Positions 22,440-34,484 of a stretch of DNA of 64,000 nt are shown here, piece by piece. The stretch's first letter is position 1. The number at the start of each line of letters is the position of its first letter. The position numbers and the translations under genes were made by a program. The notes beneath the pieces were generated by a model. It saw nothing but the letters and a program-made list of their open reading frames with translations. It was not told the DNA's origin and did no database searches. The stretch is from Vandiemenella viatica (taxonomy: Eukaryota > Arthropoda > Insecta > Orthoptera > Morabidae), in the NCBI GenBank assembly GCA_031002005.1, contig CM061921.1, forward strand, positions 176,460,935-176,524,934. The letters run 5' to 3'.

Positions 22440-22640
22440 AAATTAATACTTGTACTCCATACTATCTTTTATAGTGGAAAATCCTGAACTCATCAATCCT
22501 ATTACTGACATGCATAGTTGTAATACTGTATTTACCCTTCCACATCCCCAAGGCTGTTCTGATATGGGATTAAACTGAGCATACCTAATCTGTCTAGCTA
22601 TACTCCAAGGAATGTTATCTAACTCTGCACGATTAACCAT
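22440..22640 (+). mobile_element. LINE A 3' fragment with internal deletion
   Basis: TATAGTGGAAAATCCTGAAC and GACATGCATAG match LINE A copy 1 near 10060-10110. The sequence then jumps to CCACATCCCCAAGGCTGTTC, matching its 3' end near 10898-10920. Confidence 0.6.
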
Positions 22641-24050
22641 GAGTTATGATTATTGAGAATTTTATACTTGCATTTAGTATTACAGTTACATATGAATGCA
22701 TTGAATCTGAGGTGTTTAAAATTTTCTATGAAAAGAGCCATTCAGAGTATACAGTTTGTAATGTGTTGGCATTTAATACCACGAACAGTGAAACAAGCAT
22801 TGAAGTTGTTACTAATGTACTACATCAGAATTATCAGAATTTTGGGGGAATACTGATTGGTGATGACAATTTAACCTGAAACATAATAGGTCTGACTATC
22901 AACTGGTGTACAAATGTTGCCTCTAATTTTAGCTGACAAAGATGTATATACCAATAGATGAGGTAGGGCATTAAATACATATGAGCAAGTACATGACACT
23001 GAAAGTCTCGATAATGCTATGATCAAAAGTACAGAAAATTTGTGGTAAGGATAGCATTTTGGCATGGCAGGATGGTATTTACAGATTTAACAACACATTA
23101 TTCACAAAAAAAAGGATCTATTTGGTTGTTTTCTAGATTGAATGGATTTGCAGTAATCTACTATAAGTTTGTTAAGTTTTGAATGTCTGATGAATACTTA
23201 TTTTGGAGCAACAGGCAGGATTTTTGGAAGGAGGGGCCTCATCTTTCAAAGAGACTGGAGAAGTTAATATCTCAGGATCTGGATTACTGATCCAAGTTCA
23301 CCCCCCCCCCCCAAACTAGGAGAGGACTGTGAGGCTATTGTTATTTGCAAATGTTCTGTATTCATTGAGATGTGTTCCATAAATGTTGTGCAAGAAACTG
23401 CTTTTAGTGGTGGTGGCAGGGGATGGGGGAGGCTCACAACTCCTTTATTTGCTGCATGAGATATATTACTATCAGTATGACACATAAAGTACTGTTTGTC
23501 ACAGCAAATGCATCTGACATTCAAAAACAAACTTTATTAGAAGGCAAATAGCTTTTATACATAATCTTTAGCTACTATGTAGATTCCAGAGACTGTAGTC
23601 TTCAATATAAGTTTACTCTGATTAATATTTTCCTATTGTTGTCTAGTGGAACTATTAATACATACAACATGTGCAGAAAAACAATAAAAATATTATTTCA
23701 TCAGTTTGCTTGATTCAAAAAGATAAAAAAAATTATGTGGCTATTATGATAACAACTGGATGTTGTGGGCCATTTTCTCAGTTGCAAATTAATCAATTTG
23801 TATAAAAATAAAATCAATTGAAATTCCATAATACTAATTTTTATACAAATTGATTATTAAGATATTTTATTTCAAGATGTACATGTTATTTTAAAGTTAT
23901 GGTTTATAATATGTACCTGCATTAAAATCAGTTAAAGGATACATATTTTTATGATTGTAATGCCAAGTAGAACAATGATGTCAGTAGATATCATAAGTTC
24001 CATAAATATAATGAGAACAGCAATTAAATAAGAAGTGCTGTAATGTAATA
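22641..24050. other. Unassigned AT-rich stretch with one clean hairpin
   Basis: No gene recognised; the frame 22646-22879 shows no family motif I can name. A perfect 18-bp inverted repeat lies at 23791-23808 and 23838-23855 (AATCAATTTGTATAAAAA and its complement) around a 29-nt loop. A poly-C run lies at about 23300-23312. Confidence 0.45.
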
Positions 24051-24059
24051 TGAGAATAA

Positions 24060-24960
24060 ACAAACTAAATCCACCATTTACCAAAACTGGAGGTACAAGA
24101 ACTGCAACAACAAAAAAATAACAATGAACATAATACTGTATATAAAGAATTTTGGGTAATCTTTTATTCATGTAAGAGAGAAAAAGACAGACAGTCACTA
24201 GATCATATAATATAAATTCACTTCATTCATTTATTAATTTAAAATAAGGAAAGATAGGGAAAGTAATCACAGATGAAGGTAGGAGGACAGTGAAAAACAC
24301 CAAAAGATGATTGCAATTTGCAGTATTATGGTATGTAACATTAATCACATTCCTAAACATTATGGTTGGCAAGGTTGCACAAATCTAGTCTAAACTCATG
24401 ATACTATATGAGTTCCCTCCATGTCATTATCTTCATCACAATTAATGAATTAATAGTAATAAGTTATATATTATATATCCTTGTTTATCTTAGCTTAATT
24501 ATTCCCAAAATATTGTGTAAATTGTGTTTGTATTTTTTCTGCCATTGCAGTCCTCCTGCCTTCAATTTTGGTAAGCTTTATTTTTTCCCATCATTGCTTC
24601 TTTTTATAAATTTTACATACTGTTTTACCAGTAATTATATAAATAATCCTGATGTACTCAAAACATATTGTTTCTTGATTGACTGTATATTTTTCTTAAG
24701 AAACTACATAGAAAAAATACATTCAGCATAAAAACTGAGATTAATAACTCATTGCTAATGCTTTCCAGTCAAAAACCTGCATACTGGAAAGTAAATTAAA
24801 GGTTTGCAAGATGTGCCATCAAACTAATAATAAATGGATAAAACAGTGGTAATAGATCATGAAACAATGCTGAAAATCGGTTTAATCTGAACCACTGATA
24901 GATGAAGTGAAATAGCTACCCACCAAAAACTGAAGGCAGGAGGGTTGTGACGGCAAAAAT
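24060..24960. repeat. Cluster of Penelope-terminus-like motifs
   Basis: Four degenerate copies of a motif like ACCAAAATTGAAGGCAGGAG are seen: near 24078-24110 (plus), 24268-24296 (plus, partial), 24545-24577 (minus) and 24920-24950 (plus). The same block (CACCAAAGTTGAAGGCAGCG) begins the termini of the Penelope copies at 55-61 kb. This suggests old pLTR fragments in mixed orientation, but similarity is short. Confidence 0.4.
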
Positions 24961-25359
24961 TCAAAACAAGAACAGACATTAAATATTTCCAGTGATGCAT
25001 TAAATATGCAGACATGAAGTTTGAATGCAATAACAGTTTGAAGAGCAAAGTCTGAGACATTTTCGGTTATGATGGTAATAAAACCCACCAAATATATATC
25101 AATAATATTAACTTTATAATGCCTTCATAGAAAAGATACTTTGCTGAACAAATTTGTGGTAGTTGCGCACTACACTGGCAATATTTAGTGGCAGAATTTT
25201 TTAGGCCAGAAGTCAAGGAAAGAATAAATGTTGGAGTAATTTATACATGTAAACACATAAACATCAAAAATATAGAATGCCACTCAAAAACAACTCTATT
25301 TCATAAGTAGGAAAACACAAAATAAAATTGATGGGTTAATAATTATTATGGGAGGAACT

Positions 25360-27478
25360 CAAAAATCACTGAATCTGAATGTCTGAATCTGAATTTTGTC
25401 AGACAAACCACTATCTGAAAAATTCTCCTCCCCAACGTGTATTTCTGCAGATCAGAGAGAAAAAGGGGTGGTGCAGTGATATACACATAAGAGAAAATAC
25501 TGAAATAAAATCTTTAGATCTGAGTAAATACTGAAAAAAAGACTTTGACTGTTATATAGTACAGTTAAAACAAATAACAAAATTTTGTAGTTCTTACAGT
25601 TTTTAGATCCTCCACTATATTATTTAGTATATTTTGGAATACACTTTAAACAGTTTTCATAACTTTACCACAAACTAGAAGATAAATTATCTTCTTTGGT
25701 GACTTCAAACTAAATTTTGAATAAATGTTACCAAATCTTTGTCATGTTGTAAATTTACCTTTGGAATACAGAAAAATAGCGACATACAGAACTGTTCTAA
25801 TTTAAAATGGTCTAACAGACTGCAAAACTCAAATAATTATCATGAGTGCACTGGGAAAATAAAGAAACTAACAAAAAATATTTATTATGGTTAGATTCAA
25901 TAAAAACATTAAATACTGAACTTCTGAAATATGTTTAAAATGACAGTGGTTATCAATAAAATCAACTGTTTTCTTAACAGCAGATATTAAAACAACTTAG
26001 AACTTTATTTAGAAGTAAGGAAGAATGATGAATTTTTTGAAAATACAATAAAAATTGTTTGGAACATTATTAAAAGAGAAACCAGAAACCAGTGTACCTT
26101 CCTTTGGACATAAACTAATAGTTTCAAATACTAACAATAAACTTATAAAAATTACCCTGGTTTAATTGGATTTGCTTCTAATAACTATTTCTTAACAAAT
26201 TTGGTTGTTAATTGAATACAGCGACCAGTCACTAAGTTTATATTTCTTGAATGTATATACAATTCCAAGAACCTGGCGAGGTATAAATAATAATATTTTG
26301 TCCATGGTGGACTTGTGGACAGGTCACTGTATTCAATTATCAACCAAATTTGATATCACAGTCGCTGATTCCACAAGTCCACCATGGACAAAATATTAAT
26401 ATTTCTTAACAGATGCTGTTACTGATTTCTTTGTCAATAAATGCAGAAAATGTTTCCGTTTCACAACAGACAAAACAAAAAAGATTAAACATTACATTCA
26501 TCAGCAATGAAGGGTTACAAAGATGTTTCTTTCTGTGTATTGAAACCCTCTAGTACCAGCATTATCAGAGTTATCAGTCACATTTAAAATAGTTGTTTTG
26601 AAGAAGCTATCTTTCCTGAGTCACTCAATTGGTCAATGATTAAATCACTTAAACCAGTGTTTTCAAAGCTTTTCAAAAATAACAATGTACAGAAGATTAT
26701 AGGTATGGTTTTAGGTAACTTGTTTTGATGGAGCTATCAATTTTTGCTATTTTAGATAATATACTAGAAGCCATGCATAAAAATGTAAATTCCTTTTGAA
26801 TCTGCTGTGATCTGTCCAATTCATTTGATTGCATTAATCATAATATTGTCTCAATAGGAGGCCACGAGTTTGGTTTAAATTGTATCTAGAAAATAGAAAA
26901 GCTATGTGTATCAATGGAAGCTACAAATAAAATAGAATATAAACTCAGAATGGGAGATAGTTAAACATTGTATCCCCCTCAGGGATCAACTCTTGGTCCA
27001 TTGCTCTTCCTGATATACATAAATGATATCCCACGCAATTTGGGTGATAGTGAAAAACAGATGTCTCTACCATATTTTTAAGAGACCCACTGGTAAAAAA
27101 TCTTCAGAACATTGTAAATGATACTATAAAAAAAGTAAACAAAGGAGACAGTTGACAAATAATAAATTAATAAACTGATACTTCACATAATAAAGACAAT
27201 TTTGTTCAATTTGCTACAAAAATAAAACAAAGGAAAGTTATGTCTGAAGGGAAAGCAAACAATGAAAACAAATTCACAAAATTCCTTGCTGTAGATATTA
27301 ACTACAATTTGAACTTGAACCAAAAAATTCAGCAAATTTCCTAAAAACTTTTTTTAAAACCTTTTCTTTGGAGAAAACAGCTGATTTATAAACAATGTAG
27401 TTCGCATATTTTGATACTTTCAATTATCTCATTTATGGTATCTCCTTCCAAGGAAAATCCTCACATGCACAGTAGGTA
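25360..27478 (+). pseudogene. LINE A-like copy 3: endonuclease and RT, badly decayed
   Basis: Around 25448-25490 DQREKGGGAVIYI is an endonuclease motif, and at 25670-25720 HKLEDKLSSL then GDFKLNFE-like sequence is readable with one frame change. From 26780 CCDLSNSFDCINHNIVS is the RT motif before the catalytic site. At 26971-27052 PPQGSTLGPLLFLIYINDIP is well preserved. Later KLVTKI/ATKIKQRKVMSEGKAN matches copies 1 and 2 (SEGKAxNE). The 202-bp insertion at 26198-26399 and many stops break it. It ends near 27478 where a SINE follows. Confidence 0.7.
26186..26411. mobile_element. 202-bp insertion with interleaved inverted repeats and 12-bp direct repeats
   Basis: TATTTCTTAACA occurs at 26186-26197 and 26400-26411 and brackets a 202-bp insert. 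Inside, arm A (26196-26226) is inverted at 26322-26352 with two mismatches, and arm B (26285-26319) is inverted at 26370-26404 almost perfectly. The order is A, B, A', B', so the arms interleave instead of nesting. A third small hairpin (TTCTTGAAT / ATTCCAAGAA) lies at 26243-26270. The element has no coding capacity and no family I recognise. Confidence 0.65.
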
Positions 27479-27499
27479 TTTAAGTAAAAAAAAAAATAT

Positions 27500-27665
27500 G
27501 ACCACATAAGTGGTGTTTTTAATGGGGTGGGGGACGAATTTGGTCATGACCTTTTGAAGGAAGCATCCTGGAAAATTCAACTCTGGATTCACGGACCGGG
27601 ATTCAAACCTGCGTCCTCCCGAATGTGAGGCCAGGGCATTACTACTCATCCACCAGGCTGGGTAG
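27500..27665 (-). mobile_element. SINE A copy
   Basis: Reverse-strand copy with B box complement GGATTCAAACC at 27598-27608, body CTTTTGAAGGAAGCATCC and head CGTCCTCCCGAATGTGAGGC. The A-tail side (T/A-rich) is at the left end. Confidence 0.8.
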
Positions 27666-28050
27666 TGGTGTGTTTAAAAACCCAGGTATACTTACAATGC
27701 CGAATCAATAAACATACTACCTTCTGTCTTTTGTTGCAGGAAGTCCTGAAGTATTCATTCTTGTGCTGAGAAATATAGCTATCTATATGTATATAAATAT
27801 GAATGTATGTATGTATGTTTGTTTGTTTGTTTTGTTGGTTTGTTTGTTCTTCATACAAATCCACAGTTTTCATCTGATCTTGATGAAACTTATCACACTT
27901 ATCCTTTGAAACAAGGAGAAAAATACTGTCTATATTTGGTTTAAAAATTATCTGTATAAATAATACATGTTGTCTTATAATTTCGAAAAATTACTGAAAG
28001 GCGATAGACAGATGTGTTGGATATGGAGGCTCTCTACTGTTTTTCCGTGG
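27666..28050. repeat. Unassigned stretch with GTAT/GTTT microsatellite
   Basis: A run of (GTAT)n then (GTTT)n lies at about 27802-27850. The rest is unassigned. Confidence 0.5.
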
Positions 28051-28054
28051 AGCA

Positions 28055-28330
28055 GTCAGGTAGCTCAGTAGTGAAAGCGCTTGCTTACTAATATTTGGGT
28101 CATGGTCTCCGGTTCAAATCTTCGTGGAGGCAAAGACTATTAAAAATTGTTTATGGTCGTAAGAGTCACGCCTGGACCGTCGGTTATTCAGATTGTATGT
28201 TAAACTGTAGATAGCTTATCACAAATTTAGGGGTGCAATGCGAGGCAAATCATGGGTAATCTTGCAATGCAGTAGGTGTACATTTTATATGTTATATTGA
28301 TCCCTCAGGGGTGATTTGGAGTCAGTATGT
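28055..28330 (+). mobile_element. SINE D, tRNA-derived
   Basis: A tRNA-like head: A box-like GGTAGCTCAGTAGTGAAAGC at 28060-28079, B box GGTTCAAATC at about 28111-28120, spacing as in tRNA genes. A body of some 200 bp follows. The acceptor stem does not close, so I do not call a functional tRNA. It is distinct from SINE A and B. Confidence 0.6.
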
Positions 28331-29290
28331 GTGTGATCTGCAGTAATAATACTATAAATGTGGAGTTAAGACTCTTTCTTTTTGTTTCTTTTTGATGACT
28401 AAATGCCTATACCGATATTGACGGAATTTGACAAGAAAATCTGTAGGGAGGACACAGGAATTTTTTTTTCGGTATGATTAACAGTTGTAGTCACAAAATT
28501 TTGAGAAGTTATCGAATGTTGGCAGAGAAACGCATGTGTGTGGTAGTCTATAATGTTGCGTCAGTTGCTCAAGCTGTGCTTCTCGCGCATAATGTTAGTG
28601 TATAATTTGTTAATAAATTTTGTTTAGAGAAAAAACGTATTATTTAGTATAGATGTCGATTTTCCCTGTCCTATTACTTTGTGTCTGCTTAAATGTTTCT
28701 GGCACCAGTTTATTTTGCCTCCTTTTTGACATTCCTTGCAGGCATAAACTGGCCTAAGTTGTAGCTCTAGCAGAGCACGAGCCGCTATAGTTATTAGAAC
28801 CCAAGAATCGGATGCTCATGCTGAAGAAATAAGAAAAGACAAAGCTGAAATAAAGTTGCCCTTAGTTAAACCCCCCCCCCCCCCACATCCCCTCACCTAC
28901 GTTTGTTTTTCTGTTTTTTAATATGTTGAAATTGATTCTCTTCAAGAGACAAGTTCCATGGTAGAATGATATAGTGATGGCTTTCCTGTCATATTATGCC
29001 AAATCGGTGTTGTTTGGGACCAATCCTTTGTTACCAACAAATTTCTATATTCAATTCTGGCAAAGAAATTATCAACAGTCACTGATATGCTGTATGATTT
29101 TTTTGTTAAACTGTATACAAATATATCATTTAATACCAGTCTCTGGAATTCACATTAATATGTAGTAGCTAATTTTAGTTAAACTCTGAACATTATTTAT
29201 AGTACTGTATATCATCTCAAAGGAAACATTATAATATTAAGAATATTGAGGAACATCTTAACGTACGCAGTGAACCATTGTTTTATAAAG
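28331..29290. other. Unassigned stretch with poly-C run
   Basis: No family recognised. It has a poly-C run at about 28870-28884. A frame near 28770-28870 (RTQESDAHAEEIRKDKAE) looks protein-like and may be a transposon remnant, but I cannot name it. Confidence 0.35.
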
Positions 29291-29429
29291 AATTATAAGG
29301 GTTTACAGATAAATTATGGAGCCAAGTCAGTTGCGACAGTAACTGTAAACAGTTGAGCCAGAGGGAATGTGCAAGCCGTGGAGTGATGATCTGGTTAGTG
29401 GGTCAATTCAGTCAGCAGTTTCAAGCGAG

Positions 29430-30000
29430 CAACGACGTAATCAGTACAAATGACAGCATCAAGGTGGTGTGGCATTGGACAGTCGTTATCCCCAGCTAAA
29501 AAAAGAACAAAACCCAGATGGAACGACGGAATATTGATCGAGCTGGGTGGCCAGAGTTGCGAGGTGGAACTTGGCCGAAATTAGTCTCACTTTGTCGATC
29601 TGGGCGGCCGCAACAACGAGCGGAGACGCTGGTGGCGTGAATCACGGAGAGAGCAGCAAAAGAGGATAGCCGCTACAGTAGAGATGATCGAAGCAGCTAT
29701 CGGCAGACTTCACATCATGGCGCTACAACAAAGACAGGTGAGAATGAACCTGCATACTCGTCGAGAGCTATTTTGTGATGGGGAGTCAAGGACCAATGTA
29801 GCCGACTGACATTAGTCACAAGTCAAGACTGACCTGGCTGGAATGGGGGTCTATAAATAATCATGGTGTACAGTGATGAATATATGTATATAATTGTATA
29901 TAACCAGCAGGTTTATTATTGATGCATCTTACCGCTCACATGGCAGTATGTTTCTCATCCACATATAATTCTCCTCTCGCTGGTGGAAGAGCGAAAAAAA
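29430..30000 (+). repeat. Left LTR-like end of the Gypsy element
   Basis: Similarity to the right end is clear from 29735 to about 29995. The left limit is a guess. A possible primer-binding-type sequence TGGTGAGGCAGAAGAC lies at 30201-30216 just before the gag start, which would place the true LTR end near 30200. Confidence 0.5.
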
Positions 30001-30232
30001 GAGTAGCTGGTCAACCAAAGAAGGATTATGATTTGTTGTCAGGTGTCGCGTCAGCCAGCACATGAAAATTTTGGGCGAAAGGGTAGGCGTTAATAATCCT
30101 GTAAGCTTGGAACTAATGAGAATATAAATAGAGAGCGAGAGAAATAGGACAGAAACATCGCCCAAAATACTGTCTTACAGAAACATTCAAAGTGCAGAAT
30201 TGGTGAGGCAGAAGACACAGCAGTAAGCAGAA

Positions 30233-31308
30233 ATGGCGAGTGGATTCAGCACAACACAGCAGAGACAGCTGAACAAGGAAACTCTGTCAGCACTAGGCGA
30301 GGTGACAGCAGGTCATCACAAAAGTGAGTAGCAAGCAATTGTCGCCATGCTTACCACTGGGGGAAAAGTGATACCTATGAAGGACAAAGTATAACAAAAG
30401 TAGAGAAATTGCGAGTCAGTTTATCGGAAGCATAAAGGCTAATTCCAAATATTTTTTTGTGGAGAGAAAGGAGCCTTAGTCTAATTTCTGGATAATTGAG
30501 ATAGTGTAGTAGATGCTGAGGATCATGAGATCCTGTTGAAATATGTAAATACCTGGATAGGAGGACAAGCAAAGCAACGGATTGTAGAGCGTGAGAAGGT
30601 TAAAGACTAGAAAGAGGTATGAGCAGTGTTAATAGAGAAGTACAGACCAAAGTGCATAGTAGATCACTACGCACCAAATACTCGTACGCAAGTCGGGTAA
30701 GAGGTGAATCAATTGAAGAATGGGCCAGTAGGATGGATGGAATCGTACATGAATTCCGGGAATCAACCAAAATAGAATTAAAAGAAAGTAAATTGATAGG
30801 AGCTATGAAATTGTTTCACACTTTGGTGAACGCAGTGTTCGTGCAAGGATAAACAGATGAGAAAATTAATGCTGTAATCAGAAGAACGGAGATGTCACTA
30901 GCGGAAAGGGTAGAGATTTCCTTGGCGGAGGAAGTCGAAATTATGTCGGCAAAAGAAAATCGGCAGCGCCAGGAAAGTTACTGGAGGCAGCGTGTGGAAA
31001 TGAAAAGAGGAAGAAAGAATGGATTTTGGAACTGAGTTTCCAGAAGGAAGGTGGAAAATGCGAGAGTGCCGAATTGCCAGTTCTGCAGAAAGGCGGAATA
31101 TAACGCAAGGCAGTGCAGAGAAGTGTTGGCTATATAAGGAATTGCCACAGAGCAAAATTGAGGTGCCAACACTTTGGGAAAGTAGGGCATGATGCGAGGC
31201 AGTGCAGAGGTGACGTAAGAGTACGAGAAGTTGCTGGATGGCGAGAAGATGAAGGGGAATCGGCTATAACAGAGTGTGTAGAAAATAAACTGCATGCTGG
31301 GTTTATAT
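30233..31308 (+). pseudogene. Gypsy-like gag with two CCHC zinc knuckles
   Basis: A start ATG at 30233 opens MASGFSTTQQRQLNKETL and then meets a stop. The frame 30619-30852 gives SYASRVRGESIEEWASRMDG and VHEFRESTKIELKESKLIG, typical of a capsid region. Knuckle 1 at 31075-31116 reads CQFCRKAEYNARQC (CX2CX4YX4C; the histidine is tyrosine). Knuckle 2 at 31164-31205 reads CQHFGKVGHDARQC (the second cysteine is phenylalanine). The two knuckles are in different frames. The mariner at 31310 ends the reading. Non-functional. Confidence 0.75.
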
Positions 31309-31309
31309 A

Positions 31310-32656
31310 CAGGGTGATTCAAAATGATTGTCGGGCTTTCAAAGTATTCCTACACTTCGCACAATTGAGATACGAATTTGAATCTTATTTTGATGTGTAA
31401 AGAAACTCATCAAGTTTTTTTACATCCATTACAAATGTTCGATATGTGCGTCCTGTGTCACTCTGCACACATCTATGGGATAGTCCATTTCATCCCACAC
31501 GCGACGCAGCATGTCATCAGAAATGTTTAGAAAGGCGGCCCTGATCCGTTCTCTCAGTTGCGGGATAGTCGCAGGTAGAGGAGGAAGATAAACTTTATTC
31601 TTGACGTAACACCACAGAAAAAAATCACATGGGGTTAAATCAACTGAACGAGGTGGCCAAGCCATGATCATTTGGTCACTGTCGGCTCCGCGTCCTATCC
31701 ATCGCTGCGGCAATTATTCGTTGAGAAATGTTCCTACCTTCTGAAGGAAATGAGGTGGGGCACAATCTTGTTGGAATATAAATCATCCACCTCTTTCAGC
31801 TGAGGCAGCAACCACTCAGAGACCATATCGAGGTAAGTTAGTGCTGTTACTGTCTGTTTATTGAAGAAGAACGGGCCGTACACTTTCGCCTTGGAAACAG
31901 CAGCGAACACACACACTTTGGGAGAATCACGCTGGTGTTCAATAAAAGCACTGGGATTTTCTGTCCCCCAAATCCGCACATTATGCTTGTTAACTTTCCC
32001 GCACAAGTGAAAGTTCGCTTTATCACTAAAAATGAGTTTTTTTACAAAACCCATCTTCTTTCATTTTTTCTTGCATAATGTTGCAAAACGTGACACATTT
32101 GCGATGGTCGTCAGGTGTTAAAGCCTGAAGCAGCCCTAGGCGATAGGCTTTCATTTTTAGGCGTTTTCGTAGAACGCGCCAAACTGTGGTTTGCGGAATG
32201 TTCAGTTCTCTGCTGCCTCTTCTTGTTGATTTCCGCGGGCTACATTGATAAGCTTCTCTGACGCTGTTCACGTCGACTTCCGACAAAGAAGGACGCCTAC
32301 TGCTTTTCCCTTTGCATAAGCAGCCCTTCTCCACGAACTGCGCATACCACCTCCGAATAGAATTGTCTGAAGGTGCATCCTTCATAAAAAAAAATTTCGA
32401 AAGTGCCGTTGGACAACGGTAACTGACTGACACACGTGAAAATCTAGAGTGCAAAAAGCCTTCTCTATATCGTTAGCTGCCATATTGCAAACACTGACAT
32501 CTGGCGGAACAAAACGTAACTACAAGATTAGCGGCTGCTACAAAACAAAACTTTGCGAGTTTGTCTATTCATTCATGTAAAGATAATACTTGTATGTTAA
32601 GTACACAATGGGTTAGAAAATTCATGAAACCCCGACAATCATTTTGAATCACACTG
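31310..32656 (-). mobile_element. mariner-type DNA transposon, 1347 bp, TA target duplication
   Basis: The ends are inverted repeats: CAGGGTGATTCAAAATGATT at 31310-31329, and the complement at the right end (AATCATTTTGAATCACACTG, 32637-32656). TA flanks it at 31308-31309 and 32657-32658, the diagnostic Tc1/mariner target duplication. The termini still match well over at least 25 bp, so it is fairly young. It is inserted in the Gypsy gag region. Confidence 0.92.
31429..32454 (-). pseudogene. mariner transposase, frameshifted
   Basis: Read on the minus strand. The N-terminal helix-turn-helix region (32454-32026) contains SDNSIRRWYAQFVEKGCLCK and RRGSRELNIPQTTVWRVLRK. The catalytic domain includes KLIFSDKANFHLCGKVNKHN, whose Asp in FSD is the expected first catalytic residue, and SPKVCVFAAVSKAKVYGPFF (32054-31734). 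The last segment (31713-31429) holds WPPRSVDLTPCDFFLWCYVK, where the third catalytic residue is expected. Three overlapping pieces in different frames show at least two frameshifts. The stretch that should carry the second catalytic residue (DGAPPH-like) is at the second break and is damaged. Confidence 0.88.
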
Positions 32657-32789
32657 TATTTAATATCAGCTTATACTCCTGGCTCTGACCATGTTACTTA
32701 TACTGATTATATATCTTCGTTCTTGCTATCCACTTTATAGCTGAGGTTCAGTTATTTAAACGGCCGCCACCTTCAAGGAAGGAAATAGT

Positions 32790-33026
32790 TTTTTTTTTTT
32801 TTAAATAATGGCATTTGGCCGTGTTAGCCATACAGCCAGCTCAGTGTGTTTATTTCTCTTACAATGTACAGATTTCTTATAAGTGTAATTATTTTCTCTT
32901 TTGTGTAAGGACGACACAAGACGAACACAACATTTAATTAAAACCACCCATGCCCTAGGCCGGACTCGAACCGGCGACCCCTGCAACGAGAAGCAAGCAC
33001 GCTACCCCTACGCTGCCGTGGTCGGC
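32790..33026 (-). mobile_element. SINE B copy with exact 9-bp target duplication
   Basis: GGAAATAGT is duplicated at 32781-32789 and 33027-33035. On the minus strand the element starts with a tRNA-like head (GGCAGCGTAGGGGTAGCGTG as A-box region, B box GGTTCGAGTCC, complement at about 32961-32971). It runs through a body ending GGCTAACACGGCC and finishes in a poly(A) tail (T run at 32790-32801). Second copy of the family at 8195-8445. Confidence 0.85.
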
Positions 33027-33035
33027 GGAAATAGT

Positions 33036-34020
33036 CTTAGGTTGCACTAGCTACAAGATATGTAATCGGAAATCACCGGAATTTTTGTTTATATTCACCA
33101 ACGTTGCTCAACAGCTCTGATATCAGTTACAAGTTTTCTTAAATCGGCTATATCAATAAAAGAAGAAAGCAGGTTTGCTGTGTGACAACAATCTCCTAAC
33201 CAAAAAATGAGACAGTTATTGGAAAACTCCCATTCAAAATTCTAGGATTCCCTGATTTTACTCCATGATTGATTTAAAGGTTCATTAGGTCCAGATATCT
33301 ACATTTTCAGCTAACATTACCAACACCATTCCTATCAGCAATCTTACGAGAAACATTCTGTGCACACACATGTCTCAATCCTTTCGCGCCAGAGCAACCT
33401 TCACATGCTACATAACCATACAAAGGTCGACATTCAACTGCCCAACTAACAAGCATGCACTTTATTCTTGATGACTGTGTCCAGAACGAGTCCAAACGTG
33501 TGCCCCACTTTTACAGTCTTTTAGTTTGCTGAATGTTTCAGTCTTCTAAGCTTTGTTAAATTGTGTTATAAATTATTTTGTGAATTAGTATCATCCTTAA
33601 TTCTCCCGATGTGCGGTCAAATTAAACGTTGCTACTTAACATTGATTCAGCTGGTGGTCACAGGTTACTATGGCAACATTGGAATTTTACCGCCCGACTA
33701 ATTTTTTCATGAATGGCTCTGAAACTTTTACTAATGACTGATATTAACTAAATAAACATTTTCTATCCTCAAGACCTTTTGCAAATAAATCCCACCTTTG
33801 CCGCAATTTGGCTTTGAAGTTGCCACATGTAATGAATATTTGATTTAGACTATTTCTCTAAATTTCGGATTTTGGTTAACACTTTCATTACTACTTTTTC
33901 CCTAATATTATTTCATTTTTTAGTTTTATTATTTATTTTCCATATACAATATAGCTCAACACCTACCATCTAATCTGGGCCCTTATTTCCATTCTTTTAC
34001 ATGTATATACGTATATTTCT
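33036..34020. other. Unassigned stretch, possibly Gypsy interior
   Basis: No clear motif. A minus-strand frame at 33495-33307 contains GYVACEGC, reminiscent of a nuclear-receptor zinc finger, but without the preceding CXXC or the following FF-K-R it is not called. Confidence 0.35.
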
Positions 34021-34022
34021 AT

Positions 34023-34024
<2 letters not shown>

Positions 34025-34090
<66 letters not shown>
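34025..34090. repeat. (TA)n microsatellite
   Basis: About 33 uninterrupted TA units. It lies near the 3' end of the antisense R1-like LINE. Confidence 0.95.
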
Positions 34091-34092
<2 letters not shown>

Positions 34093-34484
34093 GTATTCAC
34101 ATATAAACAATGAATTCAAGAAAATCTTGATTCAGGTTCCAATATCTCTATTACTTCTACTGTTATGAAACAGAATGGGTACTACACCACTACTACTGTT
34201 GCTATTGTCCCTAATATTACTACTAGCGTTACTAGTACTACTATTACCACCACCAATTGTCACAGCCGCACTTTGGTTCCACTATTGTTCATTTTTTCTT
34301 GGTGGTTGCGCTCTAAAGGTAGAGTCACCTGGAACCGGCAGCGAAGTCAGCCGTCCAGGCCTACAAGAGTTGACATCATGGATTACCAAGACGGCCCCAG
34401 CTTTCGCTCAGAAGACGGCCTGTCTGGAGCACACTGAAGTCCCTCCGACGATTGATGTTGCTCATTGTGGTAGAATATCTTCCA

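Noticed and set aside
21845..22440. Plus-strand frame 21872-22285 as a gene
   Set aside because: Antisense shadow of the LINE C C-terminus.
28060..28130. Possible tRNA gene
   Set aside because: A and B boxes are present but the acceptor and anticodon stems do not close, and a SINE-like body follows; called as a SINE head.
32940..33026. Possible tRNA gene on the minus strand
   Set aside because: It is the head of SINE B with target duplication and A tail, repeated at 8.3 kb.
33307..33495. Minus-strand GYVACEGC stretch resembling the P-box of a nuclear receptor zinc finger
   Set aside because: The preceding CXXC and the following FF-K-R part are missing and the surroundings are non-coding; a short chance match.
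34025..34090. (TA)n tract as a CRISPR-like or regulatory array
   Set aside because: Plain dinucleotide microsatellite without spacers.
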